NCBI GenBank assembly: GCA_011033025.1
Contig: WFMF01000219.1
Location: 62,001 to 126,000 of the forward strand
Direction: 5' to 3'
Length of the DNA stretch: 64,000 nt
Origin: Beroe forskalii
Lineage: Eukaryota > Ctenophora > Nuda > Beroida > Beroidae
Part shown: positions 53,179-64,000 of the stretch, in pieces
Layout: every line of letters starts with the position of its first letter
Position numbering within the stretch: the stretch's first letter is position 1
The notes under the pieces: generated by a model
What the model saw: the letters and a program-made list of their open reading frames with translations, nothing else
What the model was told of the DNA's origin: nothing
The model's database searches: none
Made by a program: the position numbers and the translations under genes

Positions 53179-53761
53179 ATGGGAGGAACTATTATAATAC
53201 TTTTTGCTTTACTTGTGGAGTTCATATCTGCAGACACCTGTGCTGAGAATACATGCTATGGTCGTGGAACCTGCTATCAACAAACAAATCAGATTGTCTG
53301 TGTATGCCAAGATGGTTACACAGGTGATAGGTGCCAGTATGAAAAAGTTGATTGTTCAATAGAGAATGCATGTTTGAAAGGCATATGTAAACAGGATCAC
53401 TGTGATTGTCAAGATGGTTATGCAGGAGCTTACTGTGAATTCAGTGATAGATGCAGAGAAAATCCATGTCGAGACCATGGCAAATGTATTTCCTCTGAAG
53501 ATACATTTAGATGTTTATGTGACAAAGGATACACCAGTAGCAACTGTGAGAATGACATTGATGAATGCCGACAGAATCCAGGCATATGCCAGAATGGAGG
53601 GCAGTGTGTCAACACAGATGGCTCCTTTCAATGTCAGTGCCCTTCTGGATATGATGGTCAGCTTTGTGGAAACAACATCAACGAGTGTGATTCTGATCCT
53701 TGCCTCAATGGTGGAAGATGTATTGACCTTATCAGTGACTTCCGATGTGAATGCCTACCAA
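53179..53761 (+). CDS. Secreted EGF-repeat protein, first coding exon only
   Basis: The ATG at 53179 opens a signal peptide (MGGTIIILFALLVEFISA). Then come four complete EGF modules and most of a fifth. Modules 4 and 5 have the calcium-binding signature (DIDEC and NINEC, with CVNTDGSFQCQC and CIDLISDFRCEC). The exon ends at 53761 before a donor GTAAGT, in phase 1, the usual phase for EGF exons. No further exon is visible to the right end of the window, so the gene is partial here. The pattern fits Notch/Delta/Crumbs/fibropellin-like proteins, but with only EGF modules the family cannot be decided. Codons upstream of 53179 lack an ATG. Confidence 0.85.
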
Positions 53762-55429
53762 GTAAGTGAAGTTTTTGTTCTATGACATTAATCCAGGAAA
53801 TAAACATGAACCTATGTACATGTCTAATGTCTGATCCTAATACAAACCAGTCCGAAATAACATGCACAATTTCTTGATTAGTTTTAAATTCAAATACAAA
53901 TTTGTCATTTTTAATTTAAATCCAAATAATTGCCATGATCATTATCATTATGATTATCTCATAATATCCTGTTTTATCTAGTGCTAGGAGGCACTTCAAG
54001 GTTCAATCCACTTGTTTACTATCAATAATCACTTGGCAAAACAAGTTTAATCAACAATTCACTGGTGCATGAAATAGTCAACCCACATAGGTTAAGTCTT
54101 GTTTCAGCTTATCAGCAATAAAATCATTTCATTAACACTTTTAGGATGATTTCACATTACCCTATATTATACCTGAGTACCTGGATTTTTTCTGCCTTCA
54201 CTTAGCTTGCACCTAACCCCTAGATCTAACTGATTTCTGATCTACCCCTCCCTAGGATGCTAAGTGCTTTGTTGATTCTGTTGAAATATTTCGACACAAA
54301 TGCACATTGCAGAAACTTCAGTATGGAGCACTATTCATTATCGTCACACTCTGTGTGCTCCAATGCTCCATGCTTCATTAAATCATATGAAACTACACCC
54401 TTTTAACCATATGCAGTGAACATGAACCTCTATGTACTTAATCCAATATAATAAAAATACACAGCTTAAGTCCCTGGTATATTTGCACACAGTCCCGATT
54501 AAAGCTCTTGATCACCTATATATATAATACACAACGCCACAGCTTCTCATCGAATCAGACTTTTAAATGGCAGTCACGTGACTGCGATCTGACCAATGAA
54601 TATGGTCCGTGGTAGTCTTGCGGAGGGCCCTGGAGGTCATCTCTGTACCCGGGTTGAAAGTGTAATGTAATTAGGCGAGGATTCCGCCCTGAGGCGCAGC
54701 ACTCAACTACCTGGCGATGTATGGGAATATGTACATTTTAGCAGACATGATCATCGGAATGAGTTGTGTATGATATTTGTTGGACTTGCCTGTCTTTGCA
54801 TTTGTTTATATTGTTGTTTGTTACAAAATATGATAGTACATCGCAATGGTATCACCGTTCGACTTCTAAGTACATTCAACAGCACAGTGCCCAATCTTTA
54901 CTTTATAGTACACGTCCAACTAAGTTTTCTAAACTTAGTTTGCTTAGCACTTAATACACCTACTTATATCATTTGCGTCGGATTATTATTCTCCTTTGTT
55001 TATTATTCCTCACAGATCCTAATCCTCCTGTGTATTGCTCAATGTGACGTATGGTGTACTATCTCTCTTGCACTTCCTTTCCTTCTCTATTCCCGCGCAA
55101 AGTGAGCACATTCTTTGTTGTTGTTAACCGGATTATTCCTTCTTCCTCCTCATATCAGCGAGATTGGTAATTTTATTTCATCCTCGTTATTACATGTCGC
55201 ACTAGAGTAATAGCCGGCCTCGGAGTTACGTTATTACCATTGTTTGAGTAGCGAATAAATGACGCCTAAACGCCTATTTTTAATGCGTGGTCTGTTCAGC
55301 TATATTTTTTGTGCTGGTACCATCAACTCAACTGTTAAATTGTCCTGTAAAAACACAAAATCACATTTGCCATCATTGGTGCTTAAAGAGATTGCGCAGA
55401 TAGCTCATTTTCACGTACACAAAATAAAT
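53762..55429. other. Presumed start of a long intron of the EGF gene
   Basis: No EGF-coding exon or other gene recognised. If the next EGF exon lies outside, the intron exceeds 10 kb. Confidence 0.4.
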
Positions 55430-55496
55430 TGGCGTCTAAGGTGACGTCATAATGACATTGGGAAAAGTTGTAAGTTAATGAGTTTGAACCGCCCAT
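55430..55496. mobile_element. CRE-type mini-element
   Basis: TTGGCGTCTAAGGTGACGTC, then ATAATGACATTGG and a right end TTTGAACCGCCCA. Also 67 bp. Confidence 0.7.
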
Positions 55497-56534
55497 TTTC
55501 CGTGTGCGAGCATTTGTCATATGTGACGACCGTCGTCGCATTAGTCAGAACATATCACCAGGATAAAAACTACCGTATAATAATGTAACAAAACTCCCGC
55601 AAAATGTATAATGTAATGTTTGAATTTATTTTATAATATTCTTAGGCTATATATTTCATTATTAAAGGTTTTACTCTGTTAAGTCTAAATGTTTTTTGCT
55701 CTGGCAAAGTCTTGATGAAATGTTTTCTCAGTTTGAATAATATCCAATACTTGATTGGCTAAACATTCACATTATTTTGACACTTCCTTACACATGAGCT
55801 ACGCTTTATTTCCTTCAGTTGTCAAGCTTTGTAGTATAAAGAATGTTTCTCAACTCGAAACTACGCATGGTGTTTCTCTAGGGTAAAGAATGTGTCTCAA
55901 CTCGAAACTACCGTGTGGTGTTTCGTCATCAAAGCGCCACTCACAAACCATGAAATGTCGCCTCTGTCAACAGCCTATTGCAGTGCGATCCTCTGGTGCT
56001 GGCGATGTTACTTCACTTCACAGTCCTTGAAAACATCAACAGTTGGTTGATATTACAAGGTATTGAGTTAGATGATATAACCTGCTACATTTAGTCGTCA
56101 GTAAAACAGAGCCATGTTGATATAGTCCAGAGATATATGAACTGTGAAGTGTATTTGAATTTTAAACTTTGTATCTAGCTCTCTGTACAAATCTGTGAAA
56201 TGTACGTGATGGTACTTAGTATATCCATGCTACTTTCTATCTACTGTAAAAGGTATCTGGCAAGAAGCATTCTATAACATGACCAGCGTCCAGCGAAACG
56301 ATTTAAATGTTCCAACGGTGTATCGAGTTATTGTTTTATTGCCTCATCTAGAATGGTGATGTCGAATTTAGATAAGATTCGACTATAAAACTTATCCTTT
56401 GTTTGAACTTCCGGCACTCTGATTGTTACAATATTGAGGATGTCTACACCTAAATTGGTAACATTTGTATGTAAACTTATGTCTTCCAACGGCAAAGTCC
56501 TCACAGGATCAGTAGACCGTTCAAAGAGCACAAA

Positions 56535-56577
56535 ACACCACTTTAAACTATGATAATGACGTCATTATTATCCGCTT
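56535..56577. mobile_element. CRE-type mini-element, partial
   Basis: ACACCACTTTAAACTATGAT, then AATGACGTCATTATTATCCG. Confidence 0.7.
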
Positions 56578-56693
56578 GGTTCTGGTGCGTGTCTTTCAAC
56601 ACATAATATATTTTTTGCACGGCAGTAACACAATCCCGTGAAGTTTAGTTTCGGGATGGGTTTTCTTTATAACCGTGCAGTTCACCGGGCAGA

Positions 56694-56757
56694 TAGGCGG
56701 GTGGGAGTGACGTCATTATTAGGGTTTAGAATGGGGCGTTGATGACGTCACTTCGTC
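56694..56757. mobile_element. CRE-type mini-element with two intact TGACGTCA sites
   Basis: TAGGCGGGTGGGAGTGACGT, CATTATTAGGGTTTAGAATG and GGGCGTTGATGACGTCACTT. Left end complete. Confidence 0.85.
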
Positions 56758-57254
56758 TGTTATTTTTAGCACGGTCGTATTATGGCCGCGTCGTTTATCG
56801 GATAAAACTGATAAATGACACACGGTTACTTGTAGTATAATGTGTCTTAGGAGGGCGAACCCGTAGAAATGTTAGGACAACGACAGCTCCTAGCCTCCTC
56901 ACTCAGTCTTACATTCTTACACACCGACATCTGGACAAACACACACACGTATGAACAAACAAATAGACAAACAAACCAACAAATAGGGACACGTAAACCA
57001 TGTTAACAAGTCAACCAGCATTTACCCGTATAAACAAACTCGCCCACCCAAACAAAGAGTGTCCCTGACTTTTGGAGCCAGAAGGGAGGAGGAAGAATGG
57101 AACTTCTGTTATCTTATCTCTCCTGGTATATATGTTATTAATATTCCCTCCTTGCTTCCAGCACACACAGACAGACGAACACCCAGACACACAGTGTGTC
57201 TGTAATACATATTTAGCATGGAATATTGGCTGTGGAAAAGTAGTAGATTGTGAA

Positions 57255-57300
57255 GAGTGATGTCGTCATCAGGGTTTAGAATGGTGAAATGATGAGATAA
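57255..57300. mobile_element. CRE-type mini-element, decayed
   Basis: GAGTGATGTCGTCATCAGGG then TTTAGAATGGTGAAATGATG. Confidence 0.65.
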
Positions 57301-57761
57301 ACTTTCCAACTTTTGGTGTGTGTTATTCATGAATATGGTGTGTATATTCATAGCATGGTACCGGTTGGTACAATCTAAATATAACGCATACCACATTCCT
57401 GCAAACACCCAGAGATTGTAACTAGCTGAAGTGGCAATGTGGGCGTTGGTTGCATTGCCAAAGAAGATTATAAGTTTTTTTACTAGATGACTTTTGGTGG
57501 TCTTATTAAGCCTTCGTCATGATGAAATGGTCAAGATTAGTGTCAAAAGTTCCGTTTGTGCCTATAAATCAAGAACAAGTTCGTCAAAAGATGAATATAT
57601 TTCCTCAAGAATATGTTTTGAGTGTATCCACATCCTACTCCACAGTATATCACAGCCTGTCTTTCATCATGCAATCGAAGGTAGGATGAACTAATGAACC
57701 ACCTGACATTATGTTGATATATTATTATCATTGACTTATTGTCGGCTTATTGTCCTGTGAT

Positions 57762-57824
57762 ACATTATAAAGGAGTAGTCGCACATTATAAAGGAGTAGT
57801 CGCACATTATAAAGGAGTAGTGGC
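57762..57824. repeat. Three tandem copies of a 21 bp unit
   Basis: ACATTATAAAGGAGTAGTCGC three times, with one substitution in the third. Confidence 0.97.
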
Positions 57825-58139
57825 AAGTGCCGATGTGCCATACGTCTAGCTAGATTTGGCTCATGGTGTTATTATACTGTGTAGCCTGCAGGCATAGTTG
57901 TACAGCTGTGTAATTGCAGCGTGAATGGCCAATTGGTTACGATGTTACGCCTCTTCTTTGAGCTGGGTCTCTTCTTGGAGCTTTGTGCATCAGGACTCAC
58001 AGAGTCCCGTGATTTCACTGTTCTACTAAGTACCATGGATACACCGGATGTGTTAGTTTCGTGATACTGATTTGAGATATACCAGGCAGTAATGTACCAA
58101 AGTCCTGTGACTTGTATGTGATTCATGTATCCTGATATC

Positions 58140-58440
58140 ATACCAGTGGATACCAAGCAACACTGTGTCATTTGAGATATGATACCAGTGGCGTAATTAG
58201 TAGATACCAAGCTACTGTGAGATATGATGTCCTGTGAGTGACTGTGCCATATCTTGCGTTTGAGATATTACCAAGCAACTGAATCATGTGAGATATGATG
58301 TCTTCATACAGTGTGATATCCTGTGTTTGAGATACCAGGCTATCCTTTATCATGTGAGATAGGATGTTAGGATGTGTGTGATACTGTGATATCCTGTGTG
58401 CCCACACAGTCCTTCACATTTCCTGGTGTACCATCTGAGA
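58140..58440. repeat. Degenerate GATATCCTGTG/TGAGATAT repeats
   Basis: Irregular repeats of CATGTGAGATATGATGTC and GTGATATCCTGTG. The open frames across them are composition artefacts. Confidence 0.65.
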
Positions 58441-59049
58441 TGAGAGATGGTGTACCAGATGAGAGAGATACGCTAATATATCACCAAGCAACACGATGGT
58501 AACGTCCGAAGAGAGGACCGACCTAATTTGGGGTCATTAAATTCTCATTAGTTTTTAAGATAATATTAATAATACTGTCACACTCTCTCAAATATGTTTG
58601 CTGTGTGTCACCTCAACATGTAGCATCTGAATAACGCGTGTGAAGAATAGCTGGTCTAAGGTCATAAACTTAATGTTCAAAACCTTGGTAAAAACGTCAG
58701 AATCGAGGGCTTATATTTTGGTTCAGGACATGGAAAGATGTCCGCCGTTTGACTTTTCTACTGCCATGTGTCATGGACTCATTCGATATATTTATAGAAA
58801 TTCAAGAGAACGAAGAGTAGAATATAAAAGTCTGAAAATGATCTACAAGACGCATTGATAGACCACGGTGTCATTATGCCCCGGTTTAGGACCTTTTAAC
58901 ACCAGAAAATAGCTCTCATGAAATCAGAATGCACAGGAGGAGTCTTAGATGCAGACTTCTGGATTAGTATCTGTTTTTTAGTCCTAGAGGGGAGTGGTGA
59001 AATGTTCCTGATGCCCAAGTATTCTTAAACAATTCCAAACTCTCATTTT

Positions 59050-59140
59050 ACTACTCTCTTTCTTACTCTCTTTCTTCATCTCTTTCTAACTCTCTTTCTT
59101 AATCTCTTTCTTCATCTCTTTCTAACTCTCTTTCTCTGAC
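59050..59140. repeat. Pyrimidine-rich TCTCTTTC simple repeat
   Basis: Variants of TTCATCTCTTTCTAACTC repeated about six times. Confidence 0.85.
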
Positions 59141-59287
59141 CCATCACCACTCGTAACTCTTCAAAATCCCTACTTTCTAATCACTTCATCAGAATACATG
59201 TCTATCGTCTGTGGGGTATTTATAATTAGAACATGCTCACCATCAACAAATAAACCTTAATACTCAGCTAACCGTCTAACATCCAAA

Positions 59288-59322
59288 GCACACCACTTTG
59301 AGCTATGATAATGACGTCATCC
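59288..59322. mobile_element. CRE-type mini-element, partial
   Basis: CACACCACTTTGAGCTATGA, then TAATGACGTCATCC. Shares TTGAGCTATGATAATGACG with the copy at 62288-62347. Confidence 0.7.
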
Positions 59323-59482
59323 CGCAAACTGAACCATCAATAGATCCCACACTTTGCTAATCCGATTATTGAATCCCAATGGGAACTCCTTACGATCTCC
59401 CTCTCTGTTATCATCACCTGATAGCCTTATCTATCGCTACTTCCCCGTATCACTACGGAAAGGAAATAATAACTTCTCAATT

Positions 59483-59550
59483 CGGCGGAACAGCCTCATA
59501 AACTCACCATGTAATCCTGTGATAATGACGTCATACTGAGAACGCCAATG
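59483..59550. mobile_element. CRE-type mini-element
   Basis: CGGCGGAACAGCCTCATAAA, CTCACCATGTAATCCTG, TGATAATGACGTCATACTG and a right end AACGCC. Confidence 0.7.
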
Positions 59551-60393
59551 AATCGTGTGGTACAGATTCTCTCGATCATGCAGACTCTCTGGGTTTTTAA
59601 GTCCCGGACGACCAATGGAACGCAGTGGTTTTATCACGTGATCATGTGAAAATGTAGGTTGTCTATTCACACACTGTTTGGTAATCATGTCTTCTCGGCT
59701 AGTAGTTTCATGCACCAATTCCTGGTAACGAGGTCTTCACAACCTCCCAATTAGCGCTTGGAAAACAGTCACGTGAGCCAATGAACGACGAGTATTGGTC
59801 ACGTGACTGCTCGATCAGCCAATCAGCATTGAGTACCGCAGGATCGTAGCCCCACTGGTTACGGAGTGTATTTTCTCATGGCCGTATGGTGTTTCCTGAT
59901 TACTAATTAACTGGTTGTTGTTCATCAGCTATCACATCTTCCTCTCAGACGGGGCTATTGAACACTACGTTTAAGTGTTAATTTGTAATAATTCTCCTCT
60001 GATTTGTTATAATTCTCTTTTGATTATATAACCTTGATTTGCTTCGAATTATATGTTTGTTGAGCCAATTGTTCGTTGTTCGAATATAATACTGTTGCAT
60101 ACTAATCTAACAACCATTGTTCTCGAAAATGTTGAAATTTTGACATGTTTGGTTATATTTGTCATTTTATTCCTGTAATGACAATCATTTCGGAATGCCG
60201 TATTAATATTGTTACATACTCATGACTCATCTCAAGGCAGTCGTATATTCTGTTAGTTATTGCAGGAGAATTATTTAATTACATCGCTACTACTTCTATA
60301 TAGGTTTGTTGTTCTATTATTCCTTCATTGAAGCTGGACATGCTCGCTTAACTATCATACAAACCTCACTCTGGAATAATACACCTTCTTATT

Positions 60394-60446
60394 TGATGTC
60401 ATTATCAAGGTTTTTAAATGGAATATTGATGACGTAAAATGTCTGA
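60394..60446. mobile_element. CRE-type mini-element, diverged
   Basis: TGATGTCATTATCAAGGTTT then TTAAATGGAATATTGATGAC. Confidence 0.65.
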
Positions 60447-61673
60447 TTTTCGGGCGGCAGATTCAGTCTCTGAGCAAGGCATTATCATCCGAGAGGTGCA
60501 GCAATAGCGGCAAACAGATATCGATTTCACTGATTTCAATTTGGGCAAATGGCTGTTTGGACAGCTTGTACACCATTCGATCGAAGAATAATCATCGATA
60601 ATGTAATATTCTTTGGTTGTATTACTTATTTACTGGGTTGCTCGATGTGATAGTCACAATTTATGACTGCAGTAAACCGGCGAGTCCTGGATTTTGGTCG
60701 AGGCCGAGTCGTCGGTCGTGTCCTGTTCATGAGTTGGGATGCAAAAAATCAAATCACTCTAGTCTAGATATGGAGCGACGTGTATTGTCTTTTCTCCTTT
60801 TTCTTGATCTAGTTCACGAATTTATATTCTTAGAACTCTCTTTGATTTCTCTAACTCTCTAAGTTTTCAAATCGTGTATACATTGAAAAAACGAACATGT
60901 CTGAACTGATAGATTCTACCTTCTTGCATTCCTTTATCACCTGATTTACTAATTTACTTGTATCTACATTCTTTTTCATGAATTATCATTATCCTCTGCA
61001 GTTTTCAGTGCGGCGATGTAATTTCTTCCTATTTTATTTAGCTTATTTTATATGGTATTTTATTTCCGTTCACTTCTTTATAAGTTCTGAATTCCGCTTT
61101 TTTAAATTTATGATTTATGGAAATTCCACTTTATTAACGGTTATTAGTTAGATTATATTATAACTGATGGTAAATCGATGTATTTTCATTGAAAAAACTG
61201 CAAAATTAAATCACATCAAATCACTTCCTTTAAATGTGTTTTTTTAAATTCTGACAATGATTCGTCGTCGTTTTATTGCCAGAGACATTGTTAAACATTG
61301 TTGACTTTTGATTTTGTTCGCCTTGGGTTACAAATCGAGCGCAAAATTGTAGATGACGTAATTATAATCATCGGTTAATCTCGTCAATTTGCTGAATTTC
61401 GGATATAAACCAAGTTCATCCCACATGTGTAAACCAGTTGTCTGTACCAAGGGGGATAAAGTAAGGCTCTTTTCACAATATAATAATCTACTGACATACG
61501 ATATTGTGAATGTATTGTAATTCAAGCCGAACTTACTAAATATCAATTATTATTATATATTATGCCTGTTGTTATACTTGAAAATTATAATTTAAATTTT
61601 GTTATATATACGTTATATAGGCTAGGTCTGTGCACACTAACATCGCTTAAAAATTACAGTACGCCACGTATAA

Positions 61674-61730
61674 TCGGCGGTTGACATCGACGCCATTATC
61701 ATAGATTATAATGGTGTGTTGATTACGATT
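61674..61730. mobile_element. CRE-type mini-element, diverged
   Basis: TCGGCGGTTGACATCGACGC, CATTATCATAGATTATAATG, GTGTGTTGATTAC. Confidence 0.65.
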
Positions 61731-62124
61731 CATTGCTTATTTTCAACGCAGGTTTTACGTTATCAGTTGCAGGGGTAGCGTCATCGTGCTTCAGGTGTCT
61801 AATTGACCACACTTGTCATGATATCACGGCTAAACTTGTAATTTGGATTAATGGCTGTAATCTGTGATAATATCTGTGCCTATCTGCGCGTCACGGAGGG
61901 GCTAACTTAGATTTGAATCATGATCAATCATTGAAAAGAGAAATGAACCTGGCCGTCCGTGCAATCATTCTATAATTTACACCAGTTTTTCTTGCCCTGA
62001 TGATGAACTCACACCATTTAATATATTGGAAATTTATTAATTCATTACACGCAAAGACTGTCTCAAATCTCCGGATGTTCTACCGAAATATGCCTGACGT
62101 GTGTACGTAAGACATGTCTGTCTA

Positions 62125-62175
62125 TGATGACATCATCAACGCCCCATCTTATCTCCTGATAATGACGTCATCTTA
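62125..62175. mobile_element. CRE-type mini-element
   Basis: GATGACATCATCAACGCCCC, ATCTTATCTCCTGATAATGA, CGTCATC. Confidence 0.75.
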
Positions 62176-62287
62176 TCCCGCCGAGCTGCCCGGACAGGCA
62201 CGGAGCAGGGCTGCTGTAGACCTGTTATCAGTAATATATGTGACAACTAATATGTGTGTGTGTGTGACACGCCCCGTCAGTAAAAAC

Positions 62288-62347
62288 CAGGCGGGGGAAC
62301 GGCAGTAACGCTCTACTTTGAGCTATGATAATGACGTCATTTTGACT
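62288..62347. mobile_element. CRE-type mini-element
   Basis: CAGGCGGGGGAACGG at the left, then TTTGAGCTATGATAATGACG and TCATTTTGAC. Confidence 0.7.
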
Positions 62348-63982
62348 AGAAATTGGTGTAAGATGTCCATATTTTTCGATAATTAAAGGGTTTTAGGGAG
62401 GGTGTGTATATTAAGAATGAGTATTTTTATCTGCATACCAGTGCACAGAGACGCTGCAAGCCATGTTCTCAGTGTGTGGGGGTTTATGTTAGGGTTGGGC
62501 AGCCACATTCCCCTTATAATTCGAGGTATGATGTAAATGTGAATACATCATGTAAATTGTATGATGTAAAGGTGAATGTGGATCATTTCGTTATCTGGAA
62601 TATATCGTTAAGTAATGGCACACTTGGTTCTAGTTTCGACTTTCTTTGGATGCTTTCTGCTCCCCTTCCTAGTCATAAACTCAAAAGGCAGTGCTCAGGC
62701 ACTCACTTAGATGCAGGAGTTTTAATTCTGTTGAAAAAACAACTTCTAAAAGCCCCAGTGTCGGCACCTCTGATAATACTCCTCCCTTCTCCAGAAGGTA
62801 ATATAAAGCAGGTGTGCAAGCCGCAAGGTTTATAGAGACACATGAGGCATGGAATTGCTCGGAAGTTTCAGAGCGAGACACTAACGTCACGACTGATTGA
62901 ATCGACAAACCATGACATTCTAGCACTCGTGGGAATACCCAGTTTTTAGTGTCGTAAGTACCATGATTGATATGGTAAATAGATGAGGCTATGAGTTTGA
63001 ATGGCATGTTTTCACATGCGTGTCTCTACTTGGAGACACGTTGGTATCAATACAGCTTTGCGCAGACAGGCCTCTAGACGAACTTCACTCCACTCACGTC
63101 TCAAGGTTCTGATTAATGGTGGGAAACAGTTGTGTCTTTTATGAGGAATTTAAATTTTATTCTGGGAAAATTGTTATATGTTCTGCTAAAAATAAAAAGA
63201 TAAGTAGGCTTCATTATCAAAGGTACTTGAGGGTTGGCTACTGGCTAGAAGCTGTGCTAAGACGTGACATTTCCATGTCCAATGTGTCAGACAGAATCTA
63301 AAAACCAGACATCTCTTGCGTGGTGTCTTGGTTGACCGCTGTCAATATGGACTGGGGTCAAAGTACAGATCCGCACTGCCTGTACCTGGTAATACACAAG
63401 TCGTAAAGTCCACAAACAACACGATACACAGCAAAATGCAAAATTGAAACCCATGAATCCATTCTGTTCCACGTACCCTTCGGCCAACTGTACACACAGT
63501 ACACCCCGTGTAAACACACTATACACCCTGTGTATTGTACATTTCCACTATGTATACATTTCCACTGTACATTTTCCACACGACCTGTGTGTTTGTCCTC
63601 CGGACTCCTCCTCCTCCTCCTTGGGGGCTGCTCTATATTCCCCCACACAGCGCGGGACAACCGTTTCAATTACCTTGATTGATATTTCTACAAAACCCAC
63701 CCGGCGCTTCCCATTGGTCTTCCTACCGGTCACGTGACATGCGTACTCCTCGCTGATTGGTCCGTGCTCCAGTTTACTCTGCCTCGTGATTGGCTCGTTG
63801 TTTAATTGAGTGGATGTATCGTGAGAAAATCCGCGTCATGAATGGTATGAGTGCAGCAGGAGGATACTCTGTTAAAAAGCAGCTCTCTACTGCTGTCTCG
63901 GAGTTCATTCGGTGGATATATGAGCATGAGAGGTGTTCTGTTTCAGCTGCACAGACACACATAACAGGTCACGTGATGAAAA
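62348..63982. other. No supported gene at the right end
   Basis: Several open frames of 60-143 codons exist, but all lack an ATG at a credible place, conserved motifs or splice context. TGTACAC/GTGTATT-type simple repeats lie at 63485-63545. Confidence 0.4.
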
Positions 63983-64000
63983 TAGGCGCGTGATTATGAC
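63983..64000. mobile_element. Possible CRE-type mini-element cut by the window edge
   Basis: TAGGCGCGTGATTATGAC begins like the family's left end, then the window stops. Confidence 0.4.

Noticed and set aside
62404..62835. 143-codon frame near the right end
   Set aside because: No ATG at its start, no recognisable domain, no splice context.

Overview
This is invertebrate-type animal nuclear DNA. It carries split genes with GT-AG introns for a proteasome beta subunit, an RGS-domain protein and secreted or surface proteins built from VWC, LCCL, immunoglobulin and EGF modules. It also has a eukaryotic tRNA without an encoded CCA, and a LINE fragment. I cannot place the phylum. All exon joins were made by hand from splice sites and reading phase; no transcript or database search was available.

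Layout. 208-1925 (-): a complete six-exon gene for the catalytic proteasome subunit beta1 (PSMB6-like). 5037-12798 (+): a six-exon RGS22-like protein whose third intron holds a second same-strand gene (9104-11305), a run of VWC modules with a hydrophobic tail and at least three reading-frame breaks. 13127-13208 (+): tRNA-Ser(GCU). 13209-28341: no convincing gene, but dense repeats, including two adjacent copies of a roughly 1.6 kb composite repeat. 28342-46146 (+): a 19-exon gene with a complete predicted product of about 856 residues: signal peptide, LCCL domain, seven Ig domains and a GPI-type tail. A small coiled-coil gene lies antisense in one of its introns (40589-41707). 46147-64000: inverted repeats, a LINE 3' end (51056-51663), the first coding exon of a secreted EGF-repeat protein (53179-53761) and many short repeats.

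The most striking non-genic signal is a family of very short (about 67 bp) TA-flanked inverted-repeat elements, end motif GGCGG, each built around one or two copies of the TGACGTCA palindrome (the CRE/ATF site). I count more than 20 intact or decayed copies between 18 and 64 kb. A second family is a 249 bp MITE with 8 bp target duplications, two equal-length copies 41 kb apart in opposite orientation, whose interior is degenerate telomere repeat (CCCTAA/TTAGGG). In the LCCL-Ig gene, three introns contain a partial upstream copy of the next exon's start together with its splice acceptor.

The genes do not form a pathway. PSMB6 is housekeeping, the RGS22-like protein is probably cytoplasmic signalling, and the VWC, LCCL-Ig and EGF genes encode extracellular or surface proteins.
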